A stretch of DNA of 64,000 nucleotides from Escarpia spicata (Eukaryota; Annelida; Polychaeta; Sabellida; Siboglinidae), in contig OZ023206.1 of the NCBI GenBank assembly GCA_963995525.1, forward strand, positions 67,945,237 to 68,009,236, read 5' to 3'. The stretch's first letter is position 1, and the number at the start of each line of letters is the position of its first letter. The position numbers were made by a program, and so were the translations under genes. Positions 1 through 44,904 of the stretch are shown here, piece by piece. The notes beneath the pieces are model-generated. The model worked only from the letters and a program-made list of their open reading frames with translations, had not been told where the DNA came from and made no database searches.

Positions 1-2195
1 TAAGACTCATTCAGCTTGAACTTTTTCTTTCACATTATTCAAAGTATGTCGCTCGTTTGTACAGGTAGTCGATTACACAAGCGCGCGTTTATACAGGCTT
101 ATAGGTTCTCGTTTACACAGGCGAACACTCTGGAACTGTATAGTGACTATAATTCAGATTGCCGTACAACCGTCGATCGTTATCATTGCGAGTTGAAGGT
201 ATCGTGTTAGTCTCAACGCCTGCCTGGCAACACGAACGTTTCTGTCTGCTTTGGTGTATGTCTACTCCTGTTAGCATGAATAATCGTAGTTTTAGTGCGT
301 GTTGTCTGATAGGTGTTTACATAAATTGCTATATTAAATGCTGAATGCATTGAACTCTGTTTTATAATACTGCATCTGGAAACGGATACGGGTGCGCCTC
401 TACCGCATATATACTAAATATCCGTTGTTGCATTGTTTGCCTTATTAAACAATCATGTCATAAGGTTAAAACTACCGAAAATGTCCCCAGTCCAATTTAG
501 AAATCGAAAAAATATTAACCTAATATAATAACGAAATTGTATTTTGATACGAATGCAGACATGTTGAGGTTCTTGGAACAACTACTGCAATAACCATTCA
601 AATTGTGATGATTTTTGCAAATTTTTGCAATGTGGTCTACGTTTTCTGCCACCTTGTCTTACTAAATGTAACTTAATACACTTAAATTCAACATTTAAGA
701 ATTGAAAATGGTACCTAGTGCAAAGTGAGACATTGACCACGACATGCACAACAATAATTAATATAGGAATTATTTACCACCATAGAGGTGTCATATCAAA
801 ATACGACGTTGCTTTGCTGATGTGGAAATATGAGAAATGATCAAAGTTGGTCGGTTTCCAAAAGCTACTATTCTTAAATCAGGGAAGCCATACAATATAT
901 TTTGTTGTGATATCTTTCACTGGGCCCTAGTCGTATATACATTTGCTGTATTATAACGGGGTTCACCTCAAGTGAACACGTGGTTGATGGTTTGGCTTTC
1001 AACTAATGATGTATTTGGATAACGTAGAATACACAGACTTACCGATTTGTAAGTATACGGTTTATGCACAGTATCGACAAATTGTATAAAAATAGAACAT
1101 AAAATTGATTAATTTTGGACCTTTGGACTGAAACCTCGATGCAAAATATATCACAAATGTTAAAATAACATGTATAATCAAGTAAATATGCGTACACAAA
1201 TGACGATTCTGTCCAGTAAAAATACCACATCGTTTACTGCAATATTTAATATTTATAATAGCATCTAGAGAATTTGAGGAAATATCAACTATTTAAATAT
1301 TTCGGCGATGTAGTACAATTATCATGGGTTATTACGATTTACACTGCTGTATACGGATAACATAGGACACTTACAAATATGATTTTTTTATTGATTGCTT
1401 AAAATATATGTCCAAATATAACATAACCTAAACATACTGTCGATCTTTCACTATCTATTGTAGCAAAATTTGAAATACACAGAGCTTAAATACACACTCA
1501 TGATTAATTCAAGTGATAATACAATCATAATATATAATAACGTAAAAGACACAAGTTGCTAAGCATGGCAAGGTGTTTGCATTATGTGGTGGTATAACTA
1601 TTTTGTTGGTACAAATTCACTCATCAACAGAAGAAAAGGTAATGGTCATGGCATTTGTTGTGTCTCAAAAGGAGTATTATGAGTTTGGATGTGGTTGAAA
1701 ACGGATAACGTAAAACATCGAATCGGCTTGTAAACGATTAGTACAGATGAGACACGATCATAGCACCTATTGAACATAACTATCTGTGCTTAAATGCCTT
1801 AAATGCTTGCAGTGATCTGCCTGTTGTAATATGTGGGATTAGTGTGGTCAATATTACCCCCCCCCCACATCGACGATCTCAATTGGAATATGTTGGATTA
1901 ATGTAGCGAATATATCCTCCCATCGTCGATATCAGCGATTTTCATACGCATGTCTTCTTAACATATAATTTCACTGCAACAGAGTTCTCAACAAGATTTC
2001 CTCTCTTTTTTCTCTTCTCTAGCACCCTTGGTCAACTGCGCTGTTTTGAAATACTACTGTACCACGCTTTCCCTCTCTTTTGCCAAGTAATACGCATAAT
2101 TTGGTTCCTTAAGTTTCCTGTAGCGCGCATGAGTTTGAGCCAAATTACTCGGCATTTTGTAAATATCTGTCTTACCTACCTACCCTAATAATTGA
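1..2195. other. AT-rich stretch without recognised gene
   Basis: Only short chance reading frames. A run of ten C lies near 1859. No motif, splice-bounded exon or repeat structure was supported. Confidence 0.5.
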
Positions 2196-2199
2196 GAAC

Positions 2200-2745
2200 A
2201 TGTAACAAGAATTATAGACCTATATCTCTGTTATCCCAATACAAAAAATACTTGAACAAATAGTCAACAAAAGGCTAACGTCTTTCATTGAAACACCACG
2301 CATATTGACAGATTGGCAGTATTGCTTCAGAAGAAATCATTCAACTTTACTACCTTTAATAGAATCTGTTGAAAAGTTTACATCCGCAGTGGACGAATAC
2401 CGAAGTATGATTGTAATATCTATCTATATAAAAAAGCGTATGACACTATTGACCACAACATATTGCTAAGTAAATTGCAATGCTACGGAATAAGGTGTTT
2501 GGCTCTGGACTGGATAAAAAGCTACTCAACCAACCGTATACATTATGTATGCTATTCAATAGTAACTCAGAACTAAAGGAAATCAAGTGTGGAGTCCCGC
2601 AAGGTTCAAACCTTGGCCCATTATTAGTTATGCTGTACATACATGACATGTGTGAAGTCCTAAAATTGCTTCATATTATTCTATTTGCTGATGATACTGA
2701 CAATTTTATTCGGTTAGTAACACTGTTGTTAACAACGAACTAAAA
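2200..2745 (+). mobile_element. Decayed LINE fragment (CR1/jockey-like reverse transcriptase)
   Basis: Plus-strand reading gives, across frames, NYRPISLLS-like sequence near 2210, a variable fingers region, then CGVPQGSNLGPLL and ILFADDTDNF between 2590 and 2710. These are reverse-transcriptase motifs: the GVPQGS turn and the catalytic ADD box. Frame breaks and stops show it is dead. No endonuclease domain or tail was found, so it is an internal fragment. Confidence 0.8.
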
Positions 2746-2985
2746 AATTTGACCTGTGGTTCCAAATTAGCGACCAAATCATCCACACATTTTATCACAT
2801 ATATTAAAATAACAACAACATAGAACAGATGTGAATATAGTTTTGAATGGACAAACATTCATCACATCTCCTCACCAGTACTGTCGCTCCTCAATTATCC
2901 AGTTCCTACCACACGAGTAATCTTATTTGCTCGACAATGATTGAAAAGAAAATTACGACTCGGTAAGCATTGACTGTGTTTGTAG

Positions 2986-3209
2986 TTGAGTGACAGAAGT
3001 GAAGCCTTGGCCCATCACAGACTTGCTGCTCGTCTCTTGGCTCAACATACTCGCAAACTCGAAGAAAAACTCGCACAACTCACGCAGAAGCAGTCGTCGA
3101 CGACCGACCATACGGGAGATCCCAGGCAAGACGTGCAGCCTTCTCCTATAGGCGCTGGGCTACTAAGGTGTTCTTCTGACGAAGAAAGCGACGTGGAATC
3201 TGCCAACAG
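2986..3209 (+). CDS. Possible isolated exon, charged coiled-coil segment
   Basis: A 224-nt open segment sits between an acceptor (GTTTGTAG) and a donor (CAG|GTTATG). It encodes about 74 residues with a helical, heptad-like part (RLLAQHTRKLEEKLAQLTQK) followed by an acidic part (SSDEESDVES). It is clearly GC-richer than its surroundings, as the real exons in this window are. There is a weak resemblance to the coiled coil of the dystrophin/dystrobrevin family, not enough to name it. It could also be part of a mobile element. Confidence 0.35.
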
Positions 3210-3849
3210 GTTATGTTGCATAATGGGTAGTGGGCCATACTGATACAGCAGTGTTCTGGGCCAAAATCTGCCCATGTTGGCCTGCTTGGCCACTTGGAGG
3301 CGAATTACAACATTAAAACATAACAATTATACTTTAGACAAAGAACTAAACAAAGCAAACTACTGCCCGTGTGTTTGAGAACATCCCAATGTTCAGTTAT
3401 TAACTATCAGATAGGCCATGAATGTCTAGCAAAACATTCCGACTGTTGATGTTCTTTCTGCAATTAATGGATATTGTTTTTTTTCAAGCATATAATAATG
3501 ATCCATTCTATGTGCAACTACAGGATTATGAATTACACTTGATGTGTGTTATGCATAAACTAATGCGTACTGACGCAGGTGAAATGGTGATTGCATACTT
3601 TATAATGAGCAGCAATCCCTTCTGGAGTATTCACAAAAACATCTCATTGCGGCTAAATAAATATGTGCTTTGATTCTGTGATTTGTTTCACATTTGACAA
3701 ATTACCCGTATCTTTTTTGTTGTGGCATCTGGCTTTTATACTACTCAGAGTTATTGATTTGTAGTTCTAGACTTCTAGCGTATAAATACATAATTGTAGT
3801 GATTTGTGTTAGCGCACTTGCATGTGTGTATATATGAATATGTGTTTAC

Positions 3850-4063
3850 ATAATTATATATATATATATATATATACATATATATGTATATATATATATA
3901 TATATACATATATATCTGACCATACAGTTTACCTATATATATATATATATATATACATATATATCTGACCATATAGTTTACATATATATATATATACATA
4001 TATATTTGACCATATAGTTTACATATATATACATACATATATATCTGACCATATAGTTTACAT

Positions 4064-4097
<34 letters not shown>

Positions 4098-4115
4098 CTG
4101 ACCATATAGTTTGTT
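3850..4115. repeat. TA-rich minisatellite with TCTGACCATATAG core
   Basis: Five copies of a core close to TATCTGACCATATAGTTT (near 3913, 3962, 4003, 4043 and 4096) are separated by TA-dinucleotide runs of variable length. Spacing is about 33-55 bp. Reading frames across it are artefacts. Confidence 0.85.
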
Positions 4116-5725
4116 TTTATTCAATAAATTTAAGTGAATCAAATAGGCAATGTAACTGGCGGTTTTAGAAACATACATTCGTTCATATTTATTATGGTTT
4201 GTTTACAGTTGTACGATGACAGAAATGATCTATCAATATAACATGTGATTCAGGAGGAGTTGGTTACAACACTTTCATTTTGATGGAGTGGTTTGAACGA
4301 CAGAAGAAAGTATGTTTGTTAAATACTGTACACATTCATTGGCTAGTTAACGATTAATGTTTGGTAGTACATTGGGAAGGTTCTTTAAATATAGTTTTGT
4401 ATCAACAGAGCAGCTGTTCTACTATAATTACATTATGGTATATTCGATACAGATGTACCTTTTATTTTCATATGCTATTTACAATATGCATGAATCTGGT
4501 AAGATTTCCATGCAGGTACAATGCAATACGTATAATTTGTGCATGTACATAATCTGAAAAGATGAGTAAAACGCAGTATTAACCAAACATCGTTATTACG
4601 AATAGTTTTCAGGAACCGTGTATATATTTAACAATACTAGTTTGTACTAGTTCTAACATGTTATTTCTATTATGTGTATCTATTTTGTCATAAGAGATTA
4701 ACAGTTCGCTCATATACTGTATATCTACATATAAAATGTACAACAGCGCAATGTGTAATAAAATACACCAAAGTTCAGTGTTTGTGTTTTAGTGTGAGTC
4801 ATCTTAAATTGTAGTCGTACATGTTGATTATAAATATAATATATATACATATATATATACGTGTTACTCATGGAAGTCCCCAGAAGCTCCTCGTCTCGGT
4901 TCACACTGTCGTATTAAATATATTCAGTTTATGTGTATCATAAATTATGTTATCTATATGATACAATACAGTGGACACTCGTCATAAGGTACTCTTCATT
5001 GGTTTGGGTCCGTTCTGACTACCTTTATTCGGACTCAGAATAATGATAGCCACATTCAAGAACATCCAGTGAAATTCAAAAAATCTAATCCAAGAACATT
5101 CCAAGACTTTCAAGGACCCTGATTCTCTGACTCCCATCCGCAGTCTGACATTTAGGCTGTCATTTACGAGACGTTCTGTACAACAATTTCATAGTAGGTA
5201 CTGTAGGTTTAAACTGTACAGGCTACAAACGCGGGGACGTTTGTATGGGGAAGGGCTTACCCCAAAAACCAAGGTTTTGGCCTTGGTGTAAGAATTCTTT
5301 CGTAGGCCTATGATCCGTTGCGTTACAGTAACTGTCTTCATCAGAATTAATTTGTAGCGCTAAATATAGTACTTGACGTGTGATGCTATTGCGCGTGCGC
5401 GAACAAAAACCGGAAAACATGAGCAAACCATGACAGTTTCAGCGTAGTTGACATGTTGGATCGGTAGCAATAAATGGTCTTGTATTCTTGTATTCTATGT
5501 CGCCAGTATAACATTGAGTGCCCAGCATTGTTAGTAAGCATGGCAGTTATGGGACTAGCGACATCGGTTCAATATACGCTCACTGACAGCACACGCGGGG
5601 TGTTTATTTCTCCCCTTCCCCAAAACTGGCAAAAGCACTCACACTTCGAAACTAAAGTGTAGCCCTGTACTATTATAGTTGTACCATTTTAGTTGTAGTA
5701 AGTCCGAGGGAAGGCATAGACATAA
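4116..5725. other. Stretch without recognised gene
   Basis: AT-rich to 5200, then a more balanced segment (5220-5660). Short open frames have no splice support or recognisable motif. Confidence 0.45.
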
Positions 5726-5729
5726 TTGT

Positions 5730-8700
5730 TTCTTCTTGGGTTTGCTTATCCATTTCAGGACGTTGCAGCCTTGATGGATTGTCTATAGACAGCTCTTTCA
5801 TTTGCCAGTCTCCCCACTCGCCAGACGTCGGCTCCCATCCATTTCTCTATGTCCTTCCCCCATTGTCTCCTAGGTCTTCCTCTGCTTCTGCTGCCTTCCA
5901 CTTTTCCTTCCATTAGTAGTCTCTCTAGAGACTGATGCCATTTCACATGGCCGAAATAACTTAGTTTTTGTTTCTTTACAAAGTTCAATAAAGTCCCCGG
6001 TATAACACCAAGCTCATCTGCGATGGATTCGTTAGTTCTACGTTCAGTACACGAAACTCGTAATATATTTCTATAACACTTGTTTTCAAATGCATTTATA
6101 CGTTTAGTAATGTTCTTATTAAGAGTCCAGGTTTCGCATCCATATGTAGCCGTTGGAAATATGCAGACTCGGATAATTCGTAGTTTCATATCTTTGTTCG
6201 TTGCTTTCCACAGCTTCTTCATCTCCGTCAACTTTTTACTCGCCAATGCCAACCTCCGCTTGATATTGTTCGTCCCATCTCCATCCGCTTCTATCAGTGA
6301 CCCCAGATATTCAAAATTTTCCACTCGTTCTATTTCCTCGCCATCTACTGTGACTTCTGATGGTTCTCGACATCCCTTCACATCCATAATCTTAGTCTTC
6401 TTTACGTTTTGTTTCAATCCTTTCATCTCGCTGTGCTCTTTAACAGTAGTTATCAGTTTATCCAATCCTTCTTTTGTATCGGATATTAACGCTGTGTCAT
6501 CGGCATATCTCAATTCATATATCTCCTGTCCATTCACTTTCAGTCCATTAAAAACTTGCTTCTCGTGTCAGTCTCGACATCTCTCATGCGTATAGACTGA
6601 ATAGGTGGGGGGGGGGGGGACAAAATGCACCCCTGTCTCACTCCCTTGCCGACTGGGAACCAATCTGTGGTACCTCACTCTAATCTCACTGCAGACTGCT
6701 GTCCAACGTATACATTTTGGATAAGTGATGTAATTTTCTGGTCAAATCCCATGTGTATCAAGGTTTTTCCAGAGTTGTTGATGACTAACATTATCAAAAC
6801 CTTTTGAATAATCAATGAAACAGATCCTAAGGTCTTGGTTGAATTTTCTGCATTTATGAATTAACATCTTCAGGTTGAAAATGTGATCTCTTGTTCCTCT
6901 TCCAGTCCGGGAACCAGCTTGTGTTCTGTTGACTTTACATTCTAATTTTGTTGCGATTCTCTTCATTATGATTTTTATCATAATTTTGCTCGCATGGCTG
7001 ATGAGGAATATAGTCCTGTGGTTTGAGCATTCTTGTATGTCACCTTTTATCGGTATTGGTATAAGGATAGCTCGTTTCCAGTCCATGGGCCACGTTCCAC
7101 TTTTCCATATTTTCTTGCATAATGTGTGGTAGATATCCACGCCGGCTTCGCCACTTGCTCTTATTAGCTCTGCAGTAATGTTATCTTTTTATTGCCCATT
7201 CCACCTCTGAACGCAAAGGCTCAAGTTCATTTTCTGGTTCTGTCCTCTCTCTGCCTTCATCCATGTCTACCTCGTCTGTTTCTTTTTTCTTAAACATGCT
7301 TTCACAATATTGCTTCCATCTTTCAAGTATGTCATCGCTTTCTGTCAGAGTCATTCCCGTTGTATCTTTAATAACGTCAAGTCTAGGTTTGAACGACTGT
7401 GTCATAGACTTGATTTCCTCGAACATACCGCGACTATCGTTCCTTCTCATACATAGTTCTATCTTTTCGTTCTTCTCTAGATATTTCTTCTTGTCTTCCT
7501 TACACATTCGTTTAATCATCTTGCACTTCTCTCTGTATTTCTCATGATAATTCTCACTCATTTCTTTGTTCTTCTTTAACTCTTTCCTTTCGTCAATCAT
7601 CTGCAGTGTGTCTTTGCTTATCCATGGTTGTTTTTGCCTCCTCTTTTTAGCGAAGTGTTTGTCAGCTGATTCCATAATGATGTTCCTAATTTCTACTGCC
7701 AACGTTCGTAACCTCTACTCTGTATCCTTCTTTGATATCACTGACGTCATACCTCACTGTCTCTTTCCCTCTCTTCGTCTTTCTTAATTTTATCGCAGTC
7801 TTGGCGCTTAACAATTCATGGCCAGAGCCACAATCGGCTCCCGGTAATGTCTTTGCATTAAACACAGACGTCCTCCATCGTTTTGTATCAGTATAAAGTC
7901 GATTTGATTTCTGTTCCGACCATCTGGTGTTGTCCAAGTGTACAGTCTTCTTTGATGTTGTTTGAAGAAAGTATTAGTGATCATCAGTTCATACTCTATG
8001 ATAAACTCAACAAGTCTATCTTCTCTCCCTTTTCTCTCGCCTAGTCCATATTTCCCGATATTTCCATTTTCTTCTTCGTTTTGACAACTGCCAACTTTTG
8101 TATTGAAATTGCCCATCAGTACTACCATGTCTCTCCTGTTTACCTCGTCCACTGTTCGTTGTAGTGTATCATAAAACGTTTCTATTACATCGTTGTCTGC
8201 AGTACTCGTTGGTGCATAAATTTAAATACATGTTATATTCGTGGGTTTTGCTCGTATTCGTATGGTAATAATTCTGTCATGGACCGGACTGTATCCTAAT
8301 AGTGCTTTTTCAGTTTTCTTTGACAGATAGAACACAACACCATTCATCCCTGGCTTAGATGTTCCTGAGTATACAAACGTTCCTCCTGAATCCTGGCAAA
8401 AGTGTCCTTGTCCGACCTACCTGTGTTCCGCAATCCCTAATATATCTACCCATATCTTTCTGCTTCCGATGTTACCATTTGTAGTGTTCCATGACTCGAT
8501 TTTCTGATGATCCATGTTGCCACACGGATATTCCCTTTTAGCTTTTTGTTGCTGGTTTTACCTCCCGCACAGTCGGGCATACTACCGTCATCAGCTCTGG
8601 CATTACTTTCAACATCTCCTAGCTCTTCCCCAGTATGTGTCGTCCTATCCAGCCTGGGGGGCTCACTACTAGGAACTCTCTTACTGTCTGTATTCTCCAT

Positions 8701-8760
8701 CAAGGTTTCTTGGGCTAATACAGCGGTAGTTGTCCATTGCTTTCCACTGGTTTGTGTATG
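5730..8760 (-). mobile_element. Nearly full-length RTE-like LINE, inactive
   Basis: On the minus strand, in order: an N-terminal segment entering the endonuclease (IRVATW, 8570-8520), endonuclease core (MGNFNTKVG, YGLGERKGRE, RRLYTWTTPDG, NQIDFIL at 8130-7870), a basic linker (7702-7190), reverse transcriptase fingers and palm (TQAGSRTG, RICFIDYSKGFDNVSH at about 6900-6780), the ADD box (LRYADDTAL at about 6515) and the C-terminal region (ATYGCETWTLN, SYFGHVKWH, GRPRRQW) down to 5755. This order and wording fit the RTE/BovB group of non-LTR retrotransposons. The frame is broken at several points and a G-run interrupts near 6606-6620. Confidence 0.85.
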
Positions 8761-8779
8761 GTTAACTCCATTATTTCAT

Positions 8780-9421
8780 GACTAAAATGTCTTGCATAAT
8801 TAAAATGCAAAAAATTCACATCAGTGGCGGTGTGTATTATAAGTATAAGATATAATTATCAGAAATATATACAGATTGCTGATCATATCGTATGTTGCAA
8901 GCATAACCAAACTAGACGACCACATTTCTGCCAGTTTCAAACGAACTTCGCACGAAGCAAAGCGGCAATATTGCAGGCATCATATTAACTATATATTCGA
9001 GTATCTTTCTACGATTGCGGAATACAGTTTCGCCACAGGGCTGTCATTTTATAATAGTTTATTTGTTGGAAAAGGCGGGGACGCTGCCATGTTTACTGTT
9101 GTACGACGCGTTTGTTTGCCCGCCTATTCGGCGTGGCGGCGCTTGTGCTAAATATAGGATGATGTCATGCAGATGTGACGCATTACTGCCTCAATGCTAC
9201 TGCACAGGTACACGGCAAACTATTGGGTGAAAAAGCTGCTTGCCTCCATTCCCGCCCATTCCGTGACTTTTATACCCCATAATGCCAACAGTATCCTGCT
9301 TAAGGTTGTCTACAGAACTACAGGAGCTGGGATGATAAACCATACAAGATGTATGCTCCACAAAAACGACACCATTGTTGAAATATGAAGACAACACAGA
9401 ACGGCTAAACGCAGCACTATT
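8780..9421. other. Probable IR25a 3' UTR and downstream flank
   Basis: No coding signal on either strand. The plus-strand frames here are chance. It directly follows the IR25a stop codon. Confidence 0.4.
9058..9063 (-). promoter_or_regulatory. Possible IR25a polyadenylation signal
   Basis: An AATAAA hexamer on the minus strand lies about 360 nt after the IR25a stop codon. It is the first one I noticed downstream; no downstream element was tested. Confidence 0.3.
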
Positions 9422-40660
<31,239 letters not shown>

Positions 40661-40903
40661 AATATTGTGTGGCCCCAAGACCACGAGTCGTGAACTATCA
40701 CGGACGATGGCGCCATGGCCTTAACACTGTGTGCTTGAAGCTGCCGGGTGCAGTGATCGATTCTACAGTGTCACCTGCCGGCATAGCTTGGCTATTGCAA
40801 CACCTGATATCGCAAACACGTGCTAAATTGCTTGTTCCCATCGTTATATGTGCGAGGCACGATGTATCCCCAGATCTACTGGAGGCAGCTGTATGGATAC
40901 TCG
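40661..40903 (+). CDS. Possible isolated exon of unknown protein
   Basis: An open 243-nt segment sits between a strong acceptor (ACTGTTTCAG) and a strong donor (G|GTGAGC). It encodes about 80 residues including VVNYHGRWRHGLNTVCLKLP, GIAWLLQHLISQTRAKLLVP and ARHDVSPDLLEAAVWILG. Base composition is coding-like against an AT-rich background. No family was recognised and no partner exon was found. Confidence 0.35.
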
Positions 40904-40909
40904 GTGAGC

Positions 40910-43900
40910 AACTTGGTTCGAGTTCGCTTCCTCTGACGTGTACATAAAGTGGAAGGGATCAACTACTTTGCATCTTTCTTCAGTAACAGCAGTACATAGA
41001 CGCGAATCACTGTTCATTCTATCGACAGTCCATTGCTATGGCCGGCAGTCCACCGCGCCCTACATGTACCATTAACGCAAAGCTAATGCAATTATGCGTT
41101 AATTGTCGTTTGTGTATGACTGGGGTGCTATCATTTGCATACACATTTCCACAAGTACATTCACTCCTCATGTCGAATAATTCCCGGTAATGTAATGATT
41201 TTCTTAATTATCAAAAACATTGCGTAAATAAAATGTCGGAGCACAATTATTTATTTTAACGAAGTTGTTTACGAACAATATCAGTGAAAAAATGACATAT
41301 CAACATATTTATATTCATATATAATAGTTATATAAAATACATAGATAAGGCCAGTTTGAGAATGTGATTATATATATATATATATATATGGGCTATGATA
41401 TAAGATATACATGTAGACGCAGGATCAATCACTTAATTGGATCCAGACATCACAAGACACACGTGTGTATTTATTATTTTCCCGGACTAAGGTATGTTCA
41501 TGTGACCTAAAATTATACAATATAATATTGTCACTGTAAGCAGTTTAAACCAATGTCTTTCATACCCATTTCCAAGTATAAATATATGTAACGTCAGGAA
41601 AACAAGAGTTATTCTAATAATAGTAATTGATGTAAAGCCAAATCTTTACTATTTGCACAATCGACATTTCTTAACTGCTATTTAGAATAAAATACTACAA
41701 TGAGTAAAAAAGAGTGCTACACAGAATTAATTTAATCGCTGCAGTAGCAACCACCTTATTGACTTAAACTACGTAAATTAATACATTTCAGTGTACGAGA
41801 GCACCCACTTTCAAAACAGCTTTGATGACAAAACACGGGCTTCGTGAGCTAGACGGCTAAAGGAGTCTTGAATGTTAAAGAGCGTTCAACCAGTTAATGG
41901 CATCACTTGCTTCGCGAGCTCAAGTGCTGTTAACACACTTCATCTATTGACAGTGCCGACACGTCGATGGAGTGGCGTCGTGAAATATTGATGACACCGA
42001 TATACGCTATTAGCATTAGTTAGATATTGCCTGCCAGTCTACGTAGGTATCGATATTACTTGTGGTGGACAGGTAATAGCGAGACAGATGGTAATGGCGG
42101 GCGCCAGAGCTCGTGGACATGGGAGAAGTTTCATTGTGGAGCAGGATATGAAAATAGCAGAGGTTGCGTTGTGTTGTGGTTTGAGATGGAGACGGATGAT
42201 AAGGACAGGACAATGATAATAATAATAAAATAATAATAACTAAATAATAATAATAAAAAAAAAATAATAATAATAAAATAATAATAATAATAAAATAATA
42301 ATACTATAGTAATAATAATAACACTTTTAGAGCGCAATTGCTCCAGGTGATCCTGTTCAAAGGTGCTGACACAAATAGAGTTACAAGAGTCGAGATTATA
42401 GAAGACATAACAACGCAGCACTAAAAACCAAGATAATAAAACATAACACCAAAGTAAATTAGGAGTCAGAACGTAAACGGAAGTGTAAGAAGGTAACAGG
42501 ATGAAACCATGTTAACTTGGCTGACATGCGATCAAACGGTATTCGGGAAAATAGATAACGTTTAAATGGACACAACAAATATATATATAAAATATACTGG
42601 TAATATTACACGCGTTTGTGGTGTGTGTGTCCGCGCGCGCGCGTGTGTGTGTATGCACGTATTGCTCAAAACCGTTTGTTGCGGTGTATTCTAACCTGTC
42701 TTATATCCCACTGGGAAATTCTAACAACAGGTCCGTGCTAAATAATTTTGTGTCGTGTTATTTATTCTATACCGGCTTGCTATACATAATTTAGTATAAT
42801 GTATAACGATGAGCATAATTAGAATGACATAACAAGTTATTTGCTTTCTTTGTTCAGTCGTTTGCATGAGAGTCATAGCCTTAACTGATTGTGTGTACGT
42901 TTGTTTCTTCAAAAATGCGAGCATACAAACGCATGTCTCGCATACTATGCGTATTAAATGTGTATGTATTCCAATTTAGCTAAAATCCATTCTAAAGAAA
43001 GTACACTGGAAACTAACCCGGACGCTACAAAACATAAATTGTTCAGTACACATGTAGAATAAGATGGCATTGTCGTATTATTTTTGTTTAAGCCAATATA
43101 AGATATAATACACTTCTTTCTAGAGGCCGCTAGTGTGGTTAGTATTTTCCTGTTATTGGTTCAATTACCCCCTACACACCCAATCGTAGCTAGTTACAAT
43201 AAAATAGAGCGTCTGAAAATACATCTGTTAGACTTGCGTAAACATGGCGCTGATATATATGATCTCTCGCGCTTGACATGATTTCTGATGCTCTGAATCT
43301 CGAGGATCAAGCGCAGGTCGAAAGGATAAATGCACGTGTTTAATTAAAAATTCGAAACCATTGTGTAAAGAATTAAGGAGATAACTGGGAAAGGATGATA
43401 AAATGGAACACCCGTATATAAACAAAGACTACAAGAGAAGAAGCACAAAATGTGAAAGCGTTCACACACACATATCGAACATAGATCATAATATGTACAT
43501 AAAAGGCAAGTTTTGGAAATCCAATTGCCACCTCTCTTGGCTACCAGACATCAATGCGATGTACTAACAAAAAACCCGTTCGTTTGTGCCATGAACAAGC
43601 GCACTGGTCATTTTATTGTTTACTACTACATACGCTAGCTAAGCAGACGTTGAAACCATCGCCTGAACAATTGGAAGCCTCTATGATGACAAAGACTTAC
43701 CTGAGGCCAGGTGCACCAACGCGAGCCCGACTACGAGCTATTGAAGTATTGATCCAGTTACTCTGATGTCTTGCACTGACGCATGCTGTACGGCGCTATG
43801 AAGGCGGACGGTCAGCTCGAGTCTTTTTGTTAGCACCCGATAACGTATTAATACATAAATTACGTGTCGTGCTCAGCGCCAGGCATCAGGACGGGCAAAT

Positions 43901-43970
43901 TATGTGAGTGGTGTCATTACCGATTAGCGCATGTATACAGCTGCTTATTAAAACTTCGTCCTCAAATGGT
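40910..43970. other. Intergenic stretch, AT-rich, with AAT repeat
   Basis: An (AAT)n tract lies at about 42215-42320, followed by a SINE- or LINE-tail-like AGAGCGC segment. TA runs lie near 41370. No exon was supported. Confidence 0.5.
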
Positions 43971-43974
43971 TTAG

Positions 43975-44140
43975 GGCATCGCTTCGTGTGTGCGTGCGCG
44001 TGCGCGTGCGTGTGCGAGTGCGCGTATGTTTGTGTCTGTGTGTGTTTGTGTGTGTGTCTCTGTGCGTGCGTGTGTGCGCGTGTGCGCGTGTGCGTGTGCG
44101 TGTGTATATGTGTGTGTACGTGTGCCTATGTTTGTGTGTG

Positions 44141-44208
<68 letters not shown>

Positions 44209-44590
44209 TGTGTGTATTCGTGTGCGTGTGTGTGCGTGTGTGTGAGAGAGATAGAGTGGGTGTATGCGTGCGCGCGCGTATGCTTGTGTGTGTACGTGTG
44301 TGTGTGTGTGTTTTGTGTGTTCGTGTGTGCGTGCGAGTGCGTGTGCGTATGCTTGTGCCTGTGCGTGTGCACACATGTGTGTGCGTGTGTCTCTCTCTCT
44401 CTCACTGTGTGTGCGCGCATGTGTGTGTGCGCGCATGTGTGTGTGTGTGTGCGCGTGTGCGTGTGCGTGTGCGTGTGTGTATGTGTGTATGTTTACGTGT
44501 GTATATGTGTATGAGAGAGAAAGTGTGTGTGTGCGCGCGTGTGGGTGTGCGTGTGTGTGTGTGAGAGAGTGTGGTTGTGGGTGTTTGTGA

Positions 44591-44675
<85 letters not shown>

Positions 44676-44722
44676 TGTGTCTGATTGTGTGTGTGTGTTT
44701 GTTTGTTTCTTTGTGTGTGTCT

Positions 44723-44755
<33 letters not shown>

Positions 44756-44900
44756 TGTGTCTGTGTCTGTGTCTGATTGTGTGTGCGTGTTTGTTTGTTT
44801 CTTTGTGTGTGTCTGAGTGTGTGTGTGTGTGTGTATGTGTGCGTGTGCGTGTACGTGCGCGCGCGTGTCTGTGCGTGTGTTTGGGTGTGTTTGCATGGTA
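43975..44900. repeat. 0.9 kb compound TG/GTGC/CTGT tract
   Basis: Degenerate GTGTGC, GTGTAT, (TG)n and TGTCTG blocks. A segment near 44694-44740 (TTTGTTTGTTTCTTTGTG) is repeated near 44788-44830, showing internal duplication. All long frames here are artefacts. Confidence 0.95.
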
Positions 44901-44904
44901 TGAT

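Noticed and set aside
3850..4115. CRISPR-like array
   Set aside because: Repeats are separated only by TA runs of variable length, the genome is eukaryotic, and no spacer diversity exists.
43908..44564. 218-codon Cys/Val-rich frame resembling a secreted Cys-rich protein
   Set aside because: It is produced by the TG tract in all three plus frames and has no stable cysteine spacing.
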